Origin: Luteibacter anthropi
GTDB lineage: Bacteria; Pseudomonadota; Gammaproteobacteria; Xanthomonadales; Rhodanobacteraceae
Direction of reading: 5' to 3'
DNA: 64,000 nucleotides
Assembly: GCF_011759365.1 (NCBI RefSeq)
Contig: NZ_JAARLZ010000007.1
Coordinates: 1 to 64,000 of the forward strand
Shown here one piece after another: positions 30,559 to 38,689 of this stretch. Positions within the stretch are counted from its first letter, which is position 1. The number at the start of each line of letters is the position of its first letter. Position numbers and translations under genes: made by a program. Below the pieces are notes generated by a model, which saw only the letters and a list, made by a program, of their open reading frames with translations, made no database searches and was not told the DNA's origin.

Positions 30559-32061
30559 TCAGAAGGTGTGTTCGAGACGGAAACTGACCTGGCGCCGCTG
30601 ATAGCTGTACAGCCAGCCCACATTGCTGCGCACGCGGTTGATCTGGGCGGTGACACTCGGTGTCAGCCCCATGAAGCGGAACCTGGGCATGCCAAGGATG
30701 AAGATGATGTTGCGTTCGACATCGTGGCGACGTGCTTCCAGCATGTCGCTATACGCCGCGTAGTCGCGGTAACGAAACGATGCCGACAGATAGGTGGTGA
30801 AGGCACTCCCCCAGGCGCGTACGACGCCGATGCGGGCGCCACGCTGGCGGAAACCCTGGGTGACGTCACGCGCGTTCTTATCCACGAGGTCGAGGCCACC
30901 GAACACCGTCCATTGCCGTGGCAGCTGGTACCACAGCGTGGCGAAGGCATCGCTGAGCGCGCCATCGTAGGCGTTGTAACCGGGCTGCTTGTAACGGAAC
31001 TGCTTGCGATCCGTCTCCAGCTTGAACGTCGTGCTGGCATCGACGTCGTGAATCCATTCGGCATGCCCGCCCCACGCGGTGTAGAGCAGGCCGGTACCGT
31101 AGGTGCCGGCATCGAAGCTCGGCGCGATGGCCCAGGTGTCGCGGGCGCTGCGATGGTCGTAACCGATCTGGGTGACGCTGGTGACCTGGTTGTAGCGTGA
31201 ATAGCCGGGGTAGATGTCGCCGAAGGCAAACGAGCGCAGGTAGATGCCGCTGTGCCCCGACAACGGCAGGCGCCGGAGCAGGCTACCCTCGAAATTCACG
31301 CCACGGGAGCCGATGGCCGGGGGCACCTTGCGATTGATGAAGCAGGTGCCGTCCGGACCCACGAGCAGGCAGGTCTCGCTGGCCGAGGTCTGGTTGAGGT
31401 TGTCGTTGTACGACGGTCCGATGGCAAACGAGCCCTGCCACCCACGACGTCGCTTCAAGGCATCGATGAAGGTATCCACGCTCTTGCGCACACCGGCCGT
31501 CTTCTCGTCGCTGGCGGAAAGGCGCTCGCCGATGCGCCGGAACAAGGCTTCGGCGTCCCTGTCTTCCTGGTTTTCGAAGAGCACGCGGGCGAGTTCGAGC
31601 TGCCCGGGCAGGAAGTCGTCCTGCAAGGCCAGTAGTTCGCGGTACTCGCGTTCCGCGCGATCGAGGTTGCCGTCTTCGCGCGCAAGGCCGCCACGTGCGT
31701 AGTACAGCAGCATGGGGTCCGCCCCAGCCATCGTCTCGTAGCGTGCAAGAAAGCGGCGTGCGTCGTTCCAGCTGTGCTTTTCCAGGGAGACGTAGAGCGC
31801 TTCGCCCACGTCGCTGATGGTGTCGCCCACGCTATAGGTCTTGCCGTCGATGACGATGCTCGACGTATCCGCATCTTCGACCAGGCGTTTCTCGCGCGCG
31901 GCTTCGCGACGCTCGCCGGTCTGGTCGAGACGCAAGCGGGTATCGTCCACGGTCTGGGCGCGCAGGGCAGGGCAGGCGATGAGCATCGCCAACGCGAAGA
32001 GGAGCGGGGGCCCCGTGAAGGCCCCCCGCTCCCTGTCGCGTGGCGGATGACGAGGGGTCAT
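30559..32061 (-). CDS. Slam-type outer-membrane translocon (DUF560), HsmA-like
   Basis: About 500 residues. A signal peptide (PLLFALAMLIACPALRAQ) is followed by a TPR-like periplasmic region (~60-185; LLYYARGGLAREDGNLDRAE, LELARVLFENQEDRDAEALF) and a C-terminal barrel (GWQGSFAIGPSYNDNLNQTS to SFRLEHTF with terminal Phe). This is the surface lipoprotein assembly modulator architecture. Start at ATG 32061, 10 nt after the hemophore stop, is preferred; the frame runs upstream into the hemophore gene. Slam proteins move a specific client, here surely the adjacent hemophore, across the outer membrane. Confidence 0.88.
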   Translation of the reverse strand: MTPRHPPRDRERGAFTGPPLLFALAMLIACPALRAQTVDDTRLRLDQTGERREAAREKRLVEDADTSSIVIDGKTYSVGDTISDVGEALYVSLEKHSWNDARRFLARYETMAGADPMLLYYARGGLAREDGNLDRAEREYRELLALQDDFLPGQLELARVLFENQEDRDAEALFRRIGERLSASDEKTAGVRKSVDTFIDALKRRRGWQGSFAIGPSYNDNLNQTSASETCLLVGPDGTCFINRKVPPAIGSRGVNFEGSLLRRLPLSGHSGIYLRSFAFGDIYPGYSRYNQVTSVTQIGYDHRSARDTWAIAPSFDAGTYGTGLLYTAWGGHAEWIHDVDASTTFKLETDRKQFRYKQPGYNAYDGALSDAFATLWYQLPRQWTVFGGLDLVDKNARDVTQGFRQRGARIGVVRAWGSAFTTYLSASFRYRDYAAYSDMLEARRHDVERNIIFILGMPRFRFMGLTPSVTAQINRVRSNVGWLYSYQRRQVSFRLEHTF

Positions 32062-32071
32062 CCTCACGGGA

Positions 32072-32842
32072 TCACTGCTTGGCACCGCCGAACGCGGTGT
32101 TGTACTGGCGTGCATTGGCGAACGAGACGATGCCCGCCACCGATGCCGCGTTGGCGCCGAAGAAGCGACCGTTCACCGAGCCGTTCGACGCCACGCCCAC
32201 GCCACCGACGCTGGCCGAGCCGCCGGCACCCACGATGTTCGCCCCGGCGATGGTGGCGGTACCGATGTTGACGGTGTAGTTGCCGTTGGACACCGAGCCG
32301 GTCAGCTGGCGGCTGGCGAAGTTGGCCTGGAAGGTACCGGCGAGCGCACCATTGCTGGCGTAGTCGCTGATGCCCTGCACGGCGTAGCTGGCCGTGCCCG
32401 TGGTCGGCACGGTGGTGCCGGCGGTGTCGCCCGCGTAGTACGTGGCGTGGGTGCCGTCGGCGGCACTGGCGGTCTGCGACCACTCACCGTAGTAGACGTT
32501 GGCGTTGCTCACCTTGGCGAAATGGAAGGAGCCCAGCTGGGTGTGGTCCGGCGGGGAACCGGCCGGCGGCGTCGGGCTGGCGAAGTTGAGGAAGGTGACG
32601 CCCTTGGCATCCGTGCTGCCGTAGGCGGTGAGGCCGGCGAAGTCCACCAGGCTGCTGGTGCCGGTCGAGGGCACGCCGATACCGGGCAGGCCCGAATGGT
32701 GCGGACCGCCATTGACGGTGGAGGAACCGGCGCTGATGTTGTTGTTGCTGACCGCACCCACGACCTGGGCATGGGCGGAACCGGCGAGCAGCAGCGCGCC
32801 GACGGAAAGCAGGCCGAGGGCCTTGAGGGGGAAACCTTGCAT
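32072..32842 (-). CDS. Slam-secreted hemophilin-like hemophore (HphA type)
   Basis: 256 residues from ATG 32842, with AAGGAG seven bases upstream. Signal peptide (ALGLLSVGALLLAGSAHA) without a lipobox Cys, so the product is soluble rather than a lipoprotein. The mature part is Gly/Ser/Thr/Ala-rich and beta-rich; the second half (GTFQANFASRQLTGSVSNGN, then GRFFGANAASVAGIV) resembles the TbpB-like eight-stranded barrel shared by Slam clients and hemophilins. Placed between heme receptor and Slam, it most likely binds heme outside the cell and delivers it. Heme ligands cannot be assigned by eye. Confidence 0.8.
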   Translation of the reverse strand: MQGFPLKALGLLSVGALLLAGSAHAQVVGAVSNNNISAGSSTVNGGPHHSGLPGIGVPSTGTSSLVDFAGLTAYGSTDAKGVTFLNFASPTPPAGSPPDHTQLGSFHFAKVSNANVYYGEWSQTASAADGTHATYYAGDTAGTTVPTTGTASYAVQGISDYASNGALAGTFQANFASRQLTGSVSNGNYTVNIGTATIAGANIVGAGGSASVGGVGVASNGSVNGRFFGANAASVAGIVSFANARQYNTAFGGAKQ

Positions 32843-32936
32843 CTGAATTCTCCTTGAGTGAGGAAGCGCCGGCGTCGGCTGAGCGCGGTATTCCCCACCA
32901 TCCATGGCGGGCCAGCTGTAGCTCCATGAGGTTCAG

Positions 32937-35900
32937 TCAGAACCGCGCATTCACGCTGAGGCGAAGCGTCCGACCCGGGGCGGGCATCAGTGAGCGGGTG
33001 AGCGGATCGACGTAATAGCGGTTACCGAGATTGGTGCCGGCCAGCTCGAAGGTCATGCCGTTGCGCAGCTTGTAGTCGGCATAGGCGTCGTAGGTGACGA
33101 TGGTGCCCCACGTGTACGGCACGTTCAGGCCGTAACCGCCAATGGTGCCCTGGCCGACGTAGCGGTCGAGCTGGGGATTGGAATAGCCACGGTAGTAGAC
33201 CGTGCGCGTACCGACTTCCAGCGCCTTGTTGAAGAAGCGGGCGCCGAGGGTAAGGTTCGCGGAGAACTTCGGCGTGGCCTGGGTCAGCAGGTAGCTGCTC
33301 ACGAAGCCGTAGTTCATGCAGTTCGGTACGCGACCACGCGCCGGGTCCAGCTGGATGGCGGTGCTCTCGTCGCAGGCCTTGTCGGTCAGCGTCTTCGCGA
33401 CGCCGAAATCGGTGAAGAAGCGGCCATTGTCGAATCGTCCCTGAAGCTCAAGGCCGCGGATCACCTTCTTGTCGATGTTGGTGAACTGCAGGTAGGTGTT
33501 TCGTTCGATCACGTCGCGGGTGATGTTGCTGAACCAGTCGATCTTCACGTCGGCGCGGTGTTCGGTCTCCAGACCGAACAGGTCGCGCAGGTCGTGGATG
33601 TAGCCCACCTCCCAGGTGTAGGCATGCTCGGGCTTCAGATCGTTGAGCGGATTGATCGATGCGGAGAAGCCGATGGTGCTCTCGAACAGGCTGGGAAAAC
33701 GGTAGGCCTGGGCGTAGCGCACATAGGCGCGGCTGTTCGCTGTGAACTGGTAGCTGGCCGAGAACCAGGGCGCCCAGCCGTGACCACGCTGGGTCTTTGC
33801 CGTGGCCTTCACGATGGTAGGGGCCACGGATTGCAGGCCGATGCCGCAGCTGGTGCCGGGGGCGAGGTTCTTCACTGAGGAAAGGAACCCATTGACGCAG
33901 ATGTCGTCGGCACGGTGATACCTGCCGTTCGCATCCGGCTTCCAGTCCACGGTGTTGTCGAAGTTGTACGTCTGTCCTTCCATGGACTGGCGCAGGCTGT
34001 CGAGGACGTCCTGGAGATCCTGGCCTGCAAGACCGGACTCGACGAGTCCGGGCCGGAGGGACTCCACGAACTTGTCCGGCGTGTTCTCGATCGTCTGGTA
34101 GCTCAGCGTGCGCTTGTCGTAGACGGTGCTGTTGAAGTAATCGCCCTTGCCCGCACGGATCTGCGCGGCCAGGAAGTCGTCATGCGCCTTGTAGCCGGAG
34201 TAACGCATGCCACCATCCAGGGTGAGTGCATCGGTGGGGCGCCACTGCACGTCGAAGTGGATGTCGTATTCCTGGCGCCGTCCGGCACGCGGAAATTGCC
34301 GCCAGCCGTCGAAGGTTCCGTTCCACACGGCGCTGGACGACAGTTTCTCGTGCTGCCAGTTGCCGCCCACGGTGAAGTCCACGCGATCGCCGAACTGCAT
34401 GCGGTTACTTAGCGTTAGCCCGACGCGGTTGTTCTGTGCGTTCGCCAGTGCGGTATTGCGGATGATCGGATCGGCCAGGCCCTGGGCATAGTTGGGGAAG
34501 CCGCCGGCGCTGTACGTATGACTGGCCGTGCGCGTGGTCCATGCGTTGGCATGCAGGTCGAGCCACGGGCTGTCGGGATTCCAGCGGTATTCGAGGTTGT
34601 AGGCTTTCGCATCCACCTTGCTTTCTGGCCACTGGATGGCACCGATGTCCTGCACACCACTAAGGAAAATTCGCGAAGGCATGATCTCGCCATAGCGCGA
34701 CAGGGTATCGCGCGCGCCCAGTTGGAGGCTCTGGTCGGGCGAGATATGCCAGGTGATCTTTCCCATCCACGATTGCATTTCGCTCGACGTGTTCGGTACC
34801 TCGTCGCCCGGCTGATAGGCATTGCCCAATTGCCGGATGATGTTGTTCGAACCGGCGGCCAGCCCTTGCTGGGTGTAGTAGCCCGCGTCGTTCTTTCCCG
34901 AGAAATAGTTGCCGCGCTTGCGGTACGCGTAGGCGGCCAGGTAGTCGAAGTCGCCTTCCTTCGCAGCAAAGGCCACGCGATAGGCACGATCGCCCATGCT
35001 CAGTGTCTGTGCGTCGTCACGAACACGCTGGCGCAGCGTCGGATCGGAGTAGGGCGAATTGGGAAGCGTGCCCACCGGTCCGCTTGCCGTACCGGGGAAA
35101 CCAGGCACGTTGCGATAGTCCTGACCGGTGAGCAGGGAAGGGAAGCGTGGCGACGTCGAGTTGTTCGCGCCCTCGGCCTTGATGTCCAGGCCCACCGTGT
35201 GGCCCGGTTGCAGTACATCGTCCACGTCCAGCGTCTTTACCACCACGGCGCCACCGATGCCGCCATCCACGTCGCGTGCGGTGGTGGGGCCCTTCAGTAC
35301 CTGGATGCCGCCGATCAGAGAGGGATCGATATACGCGCGGTTGTTCGCGCCGTTGTAGCCACGCCATACCGTGATGGCCTGCTGCGTGCCGTCGATCAGC
35401 ACGGGCACCCGACCGGGGCCCTCGATACCGCGGATGTTCGGGTCAAGCGCACCGCTGTTGCGCGCATCGCCGCTGTAGACGTTGACCATGCCCTTCAGCA
35501 GGTCGGCCGGATTGCTTCCACGATAGCGTTCGATTTCCTGGCGTCCCTTGTAGACGCTGGAAAAATCATTGTCGTAAACCGCATCGTAGCCCTGGCGATC
35601 ACGCGCCTCACCCGTCGCCTGGCCGCGAGGCGTGCTGGATTCCACGGATAACGTGCCGGTTACCACATCCCCTTTCGGACTGTCAGTGGCCTTCTCCAGG
35701 GTCACCACCCCGGGGCCGACCTGTTTCCAGCGCAGGCCGGAGCCCTGCAGCAGATGGTCGAGCGCTTCGGTGTCGCTGTAATTACCCTTCAACGCAGGTG
35801 CCTGGATGGCGTAGGGCGCTTCGTCGCTGTAGATCACCTGCAACCGTGTCTGCGAGGACAGCGCAGCGAGTGCCCGCGGCAGCGACTGTGCGGGGATGTC

Positions 35901-36044
35901 CACGGCATGCTTCGTGGACTCACCGGCGGCTGGGGCCTCCTGCGCGCGCGTGGTCGCCACGGTACCGAGGGCGAGGATGATGGCGGCGGCCAGGAGCGTC
36001 GGCAGTGACGCAGGCGAGCGGCGGGGCGTGGTCTTGTAGGCCAT
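32937..36044 (-). CDS. TonB-dependent heme/hemophore receptor with STN signalling domain (HphR-like)
   Basis: About 1035 residues from ATG 36044; the open frame upstream is non-coding and crosses a REP. Signal peptide (TLLAAAIILALGTVATTRAQ), then the STN domain (~45-115; VDIPAQSLPRALAALSSQTR, EALDHLLQGSGLRWK) that talks to FecR-type anti-sigma factors. The plug (NPADLLKGMVNVYSGDARNS, NIRGIEGPGRVPVLIDGTQQ) and 22-strand-type barrel end in LRLSVNARF. It should bind the heme-loaded hemophore encoded next door. A Fur-box-like palindrome lies 35 bp upstream. Confidence 0.9.
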   Translation of the reverse strand: MAYKTTPRRSPASLPTLLAAAIILALGTVATTRAQEAPAAGESTKHAVDIPAQSLPRALAALSSQTRLQVIYSDEAPYAIQAPALKGNYSDTEALDHLLQGSGLRWKQVGPGVVTLEKATDSPKGDVVTGTLSVESSTPRGQATGEARDRQGYDAVYDNDFSSVYKGRQEIERYRGSNPADLLKGMVNVYSGDARNSGALDPNIRGIEGPGRVPVLIDGTQQAITVWRGYNGANNRAYIDPSLIGGIQVLKGPTTARDVDGGIGGAVVVKTLDVDDVLQPGHTVGLDIKAEGANNSTSPRFPSLLTGQDYRNVPGFPGTASGPVGTLPNSPYSDPTLRQRVRDDAQTLSMGDRAYRVAFAAKEGDFDYLAAYAYRKRGNYFSGKNDAGYYTQQGLAAGSNNIIRQLGNAYQPGDEVPNTSSEMQSWMGKITWHISPDQSLQLGARDTLSRYGEIMPSRIFLSGVQDIGAIQWPESKVDAKAYNLEYRWNPDSPWLDLHANAWTTRTASHTYSAGGFPNYAQGLADPIIRNTALANAQNNRVGLTLSNRMQFGDRVDFTVGGNWQHEKLSSSAVWNGTFDGWRQFPRAGRRQEYDIHFDVQWRPTDALTLDGGMRYSGYKAHDDFLAAQIRAGKGDYFNSTVYDKRTLSYQTIENTPDKFVESLRPGLVESGLAGQDLQDVLDSLRQSMEGQTYNFDNTVDWKPDANGRYHRADDICVNGFLSSVKNLAPGTSCGIGLQSVAPTIVKATAKTQRGHGWAPWFSASYQFTANSRAYVRYAQAYRFPSLFESTIGFSASINPLNDLKPEHAYTWEVGYIHDLRDLFGLETEHRADVKIDWFSNITRDVIERNTYLQFTNIDKKVIRGLELQGRFDNGRFFTDFGVAKTLTDKACDESTAIQLDPARGRVPNCMNYGFVSSYLLTQATPKFSANLTLGARFFNKALEVGTRTVYYRGYSNPQLDRYVGQGTIGGYGLNVPYTWGTIVTYDAYADYKLRNGMTFELAGTNLGNRYYVDPLTRSLMPAPGRTLRLSVNARF

Positions 36045-36078
36045 GGGTGAGGTGCGGTCCCTGAGTGGTATTGCAAGA

Positions 36079-36097
36079 AATGCGAATGAGTCGCATT
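36079..36097. promoter_or_regulatory. Fur-box-like palindrome before the heme receptor operon
   Basis: AATGCGAATGAGTCGCATT: seven-base arms AATGCGA/TCGCATT are perfect inverted repeats around ATGAG, a 19-bp arrangement typical of Fur sites. It lies 35 bp upstream of the receptor start, where a promoter is expected. It predicts iron repression in addition to FecI activation. Confidence 0.65.
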
Positions 36098-36193
36098 GCC
36101 TGCCTGCCCACATAGACGTACGGGAACCTGCGAATCCCCCAAGGAATTTTCGATTTTTTTTGAAGGACGCGAAGCAATGGGCCTGCCGCGACA

Positions 36194-36282
36194 TGTAGGA
36201 GCGCGCCTTGCGCGCGACCGGATGCGCGGAAACAGTGATGTGTTGCGCGACGAACGGTCGCGCGCAAGGCGCGCTCCTACAA
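36194..36282. repeat. REP inverted pair
   Basis: TGTAGGAGCGCGCCTTGCGC and the inverted GGTCGCGCGCAAGGCGCGCT bracket about 35 bp between the receptor leader and the end of fecR. Confidence 0.88.
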
Positions 36283-36286
36283 CGGC

Positions 36287-37210
36287 TCAGTACACCAGGG
36301 TTATCAGGGGGCCCAGCCGGGTGCGCTTCAGGTGCAGGGATGCCACCACGGCGTCCAGCGCCTTGTCCGGGTTGCGCACGTCGAAGGCACCGGAGACCGG
36401 CAGCCGTCGCAGCACATCGCCGCGTACCCAGGTGGTGCCGTGCCGGTAGCGGTCGATCTCCGTCATCACGTCGGCCAGCGGCGCCCGGTAGAAAACGAGC
36501 TGGCCACGCGTCCATGCGGCGAGGGCATCGGCTTCGCCATCGACGGCCTCATGCGCACCCGACATATCCAGCGCGGCGGCGTCCCCGGCCAGAAGGGTCA
36601 GGCTCTCGTCTCCGCCCCCCTGCACGGCGACCCGTCCCTCCACGACGCCGACCCGTGTCTGCCTTTCATCCACCCGCACGTCGAACACGGTCCCCAGCAC
36701 ACGTGCCTGCCCGTATTCGGTGTGCACCGTAAAAGGGCGGGCTGCATCGTGCGCGACGTGGAAAAACGCTTCGCCGTGTACCAGGCGGATATCGCGATGC
36801 GTCGCGTCGATGTCCACGTCGATCGCAGAGTTCGTGTTGAGCGTGACCTTGCTGCCGTCGGGCAGCATCACGTCCTTCGACTGGCCGATGCCCGTCGAGG
36901 CATCATGCGTATCCGGCCAGTAGATGGTTGCCGTGACCGCCAGCACGAGACAGGCGGCTATGGCGAGTCCCGCCATGCCGCGACGACGTGCCGAATGCCG
37001 TTGGCGCAGGGGGCGGAGTTCCGCCAGCACGGGAGCTTCAAGTTTTCCGTAAAGGGCTTCCACCTCGTCCATGGCTTGCGGGTGGCGCGGGTCGGCAGCG
37101 AGCCAGCTGGCATGCGAAGCGCGCAGAGCCGCGTCGGCATCGCGAAGTCGCGCATGCCAGCGCACGGCTTCGGCAAAACAGTCGTCGTCGATGGTCGGTT
37201 GCTGGTCCAT
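36287..37210 (-). CDS. FecR-type anti-sigma factor/signal relay
   Basis: About 307 residues from ATG 37210 (an upstream ATG at 37276 is possible). The N-terminal DUF4880 region (FAEAVRWHARLRDADAALRA, WLAADPRHPQAMDEVEALYG) binds the sigma factor. A single membrane helix follows (MAGLAIAACLVLAVTATIYW) and then the periplasmic FecR domain (VMLPDGSKVTLNTNSAIDVD, RLVHGEAFFHVAHDAARPF). A C-terminal STN-like module (LADVMTEIDRYRHGTTWVRG) contacts the receptor. It relays receptor occupancy to the adjacent FecI-like sigma factor. Confidence 0.9.
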   Translation of the reverse strand: MDQQPTIDDDCFAEAVRWHARLRDADAALRASHASWLAADPRHPQAMDEVEALYGKLEAPVLAELRPLRQRHSARRRGMAGLAIAACLVLAVTATIYWPDTHDASTGIGQSKDVMLPDGSKVTLNTNSAIDVDIDATHRDIRLVHGEAFFHVAHDAARPFTVHTEYGQARVLGTVFDVRVDERQTRVGVVEGRVAVQGGGDESLTLLAGDAAALDMSGAHEAVDGEADALAAWTRGQLVFYRAPLADVMTEIDRYRHGTTWVRGDVLRRLPVSGAFDVRNPDKALDAVVASLHLKRTRLGPLITLVY

Positions 37211-37313
37211 GTGCCTATCCGCGGTCCGGAATGGGTGGTCGGCGATGATCGCGCCCGGTGTCAGGTCACCCTTCATGAGCAATGACGTTCGGGCCGGAAG
37301 GTTTCCCCCACCC

Positions 37314-37892
37314 TCATGGGCCGTGTCCTGCCGATTTCACGCGTCGACGGCAGGCCAGCATGGCATGGGCGATGTGGTTCTCCACCGTTTTCGGCGAAAT
37401 GCCCAGGCGTTCGCCGATCTGGCGCATGGTCAGGTGCTCGGCCCGGTAAAGCAGGAACACCTCCCGGCACTTCGGCGGCAATTCACGGACAGCCTGTTGC
37501 AGCAGGGCGTACTCCTGCTGGCCGGCCACCACCTGGAAGGGCGATGGTGCCGGGGTGGCCACCTGGTCGGCAGGGGCATCGTCGTGGAAGTGTCGGTCGT
37601 GCAGCATGCCCTGGCGTTGCCGGTCGATGACAAGATTGGCCACGACGCGGTACACGTAGGCCAGGGGATTGCCGACACCACGGCTGTCGGCCCGGGACTG
37701 GCGTTCGGCGGACAGGCGCAGCCATGCGTCCTGTATCACGTCATCCGCGAGGCTGGGCGAACCGCCCCGGCGCAGGGCAAACTGCCTCAGTTCGCCGTAT
37801 CGGCTCTCCAGCAGTGCGGCGAACGTCGGCGCCCCCGTGGCGTCCGGGTCACGGTCAGGCATCCTCTGGCCTCGTAGTGGACGGATACCCAC
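37314..37892 (-). CDS. FecI-type ECF sigma factor
   Basis: 192 residues. Sigma70 region 2 (LRQFALRRGGSPSLADDVIQ, then DAWLRL; PLAYVYRVVANLVIDRQRQ) and region 4 (LPPKCREVFLLYRAEHLTMR, then IGERLGISPKTVENHI). GTG 37892 has AAGGA six bases upstream and is preferred to ATG 37862, which has its purine run too close. It should direct transcription of the heme receptor operon when FecR signals. A Fur-like site sits immediately upstream. Confidence 0.92.
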   Translation of the reverse strand: MGIRPLRGQRMPDRDPDATGAPTFAALLESRYGELRQFALRRGGSPSLADDVIQDAWLRLSAERQSRADSRGVGNPLAYVYRVVANLVIDRQRQGMLHDRHFHDDAPADQVATPAPSPFQVVAGQQEYALLQQAVRELPPKCREVFLLYRAEHLTMRQIGERLGISPKTVENHIAHAMLACRRRVKSAGHGP

Positions 37893-37904
37893 ATGGTATC
37901 CTTG

Positions 37905-37921
37905 TTGAGAATGACTCGCAA
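37905..37921. promoter_or_regulatory. Fur-box-like site between fecI-like and araC-like genes
   Basis: TTGAGAATGACTCGCAA has arms TTGAGA/TCGCAA with one mismatch around ATGAC, the same layout as the site at 36079. It lies 13 bp before the sigma-factor GTG and 16 bp before the divergent AraC gene, so it could affect both. Confidence 0.6.
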
Positions 37922-37936
37922 TTGCAATAAGGTGCC

Positions 37937-38689
37937 ATGGACATCCATTTCGATCCCATGGCGATGCCGGTCAGCGGTGTCGCTGTCGATTACCCCAACG
38001 GGCACGTCATCGCGCCTCACAGCCACGCACGCTCCCAACTGGTCTATGCGGTGGAAGGGGTGCTCGTGGTAGTGACCGATGCCGGGCACTGGGTGGTGCC
38101 GCCCAACCGTGGCGTGTGGTTGCAGGCAGGCGTGGCGCACTCGGTGCGCATGCGCGGGCAGGCACGCATGCGCAGCGTATTCGTCGATGCCCATGCCGCG
38201 CCGGGCCTGCCGGTGCGCGATTGCGTGATCGAGGTGTCGCCGCTGCTGCGCGAGTTGATCCTCGCGGCCACGGAGGCGGGGCAGGTACGCGACGCGGACA
38301 GCAGGGACGGTCGCGTCATGCGCCTGCTGCTCGACGAACTACGGGTGTCGCCGCTGCTGCCGCTGCACCTGCCATGGCCTGACGATCCGCGCATACGTCG
38401 TGTCTGTACGGAGCTGGTCAGCCATCCGGCCGACGAAACCACGGCGGGTAGCTGGGCGTTGCGGCTGGCCATGAGTCCGAAGACGTTTCACCGGCAGTTC
38501 CTGCGTGGCACCGGCGTCACCTTCGGGCGCTGGCGCCAGCAGGCTCGCCTTCTGGGGTCGCTGGAGGCACTGGCGGAAGGCTTGCCTGTGCTGCGCGTGG
38601 CGCTTGAGCACGGCTACGAAAGCCAGAGCGCCTTCGCTGCCGTGTTCAAGCGCCAGTTCGGCGTGTCGCCGTCGGCGTTCTATCGCTAG
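37937..38689 (+). CDS. AraC-family transcriptional regulator with cupin N-terminus
   Basis: 250 residues. N-terminal cupin-like sensor (GHVIAPHSHARSQLVYAVEG, WVVPPNRGVWLQAGVAHSVR) and C-terminal AraC double helix-turn-helix (WALRLAMSPKTFHRQFLRGT, then LEHGYESQSAFAAVFKRQFG). Its 3' end converges with and overlaps the EmrB-type gene by 4 bp. Regulators of this subtype often control adjacent MFS exporters, so the efflux operon is a candidate target, though its promoter lies 4 kb away. Divergent from the sigma factor across a Fur-like site. AAGGTG precedes ATG. Confidence 0.88.
   Translation: MDIHFDPMAMPVSGVAVDYPNGHVIAPHSHARSQLVYAVEGVLVVVTDAGHWVVPPNRGVWLQAGVAHSVRMRGQARMRSVFVDAHAAPGLPVRDCVIEVSPLLRELILAATEAGQVRDADSRDGRVMRLLLDELRVSPLLPLHLPWPDDPRIRRVCTELVSHPADETTAGSWALRLAMSPKTFHRQFLRGTGVTFGRWRQQARLLGSLEALAEGLPVLRVALEHGYESQSAFAAVFKRQFGVSPSAFYR

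Noticed and set aside
36045-36515. Upstream extension of the heme receptor frame
   Set aside because: It crosses a REP pair, a Fur-like site and the fecR 3' end; the signal peptide begins at 36044.
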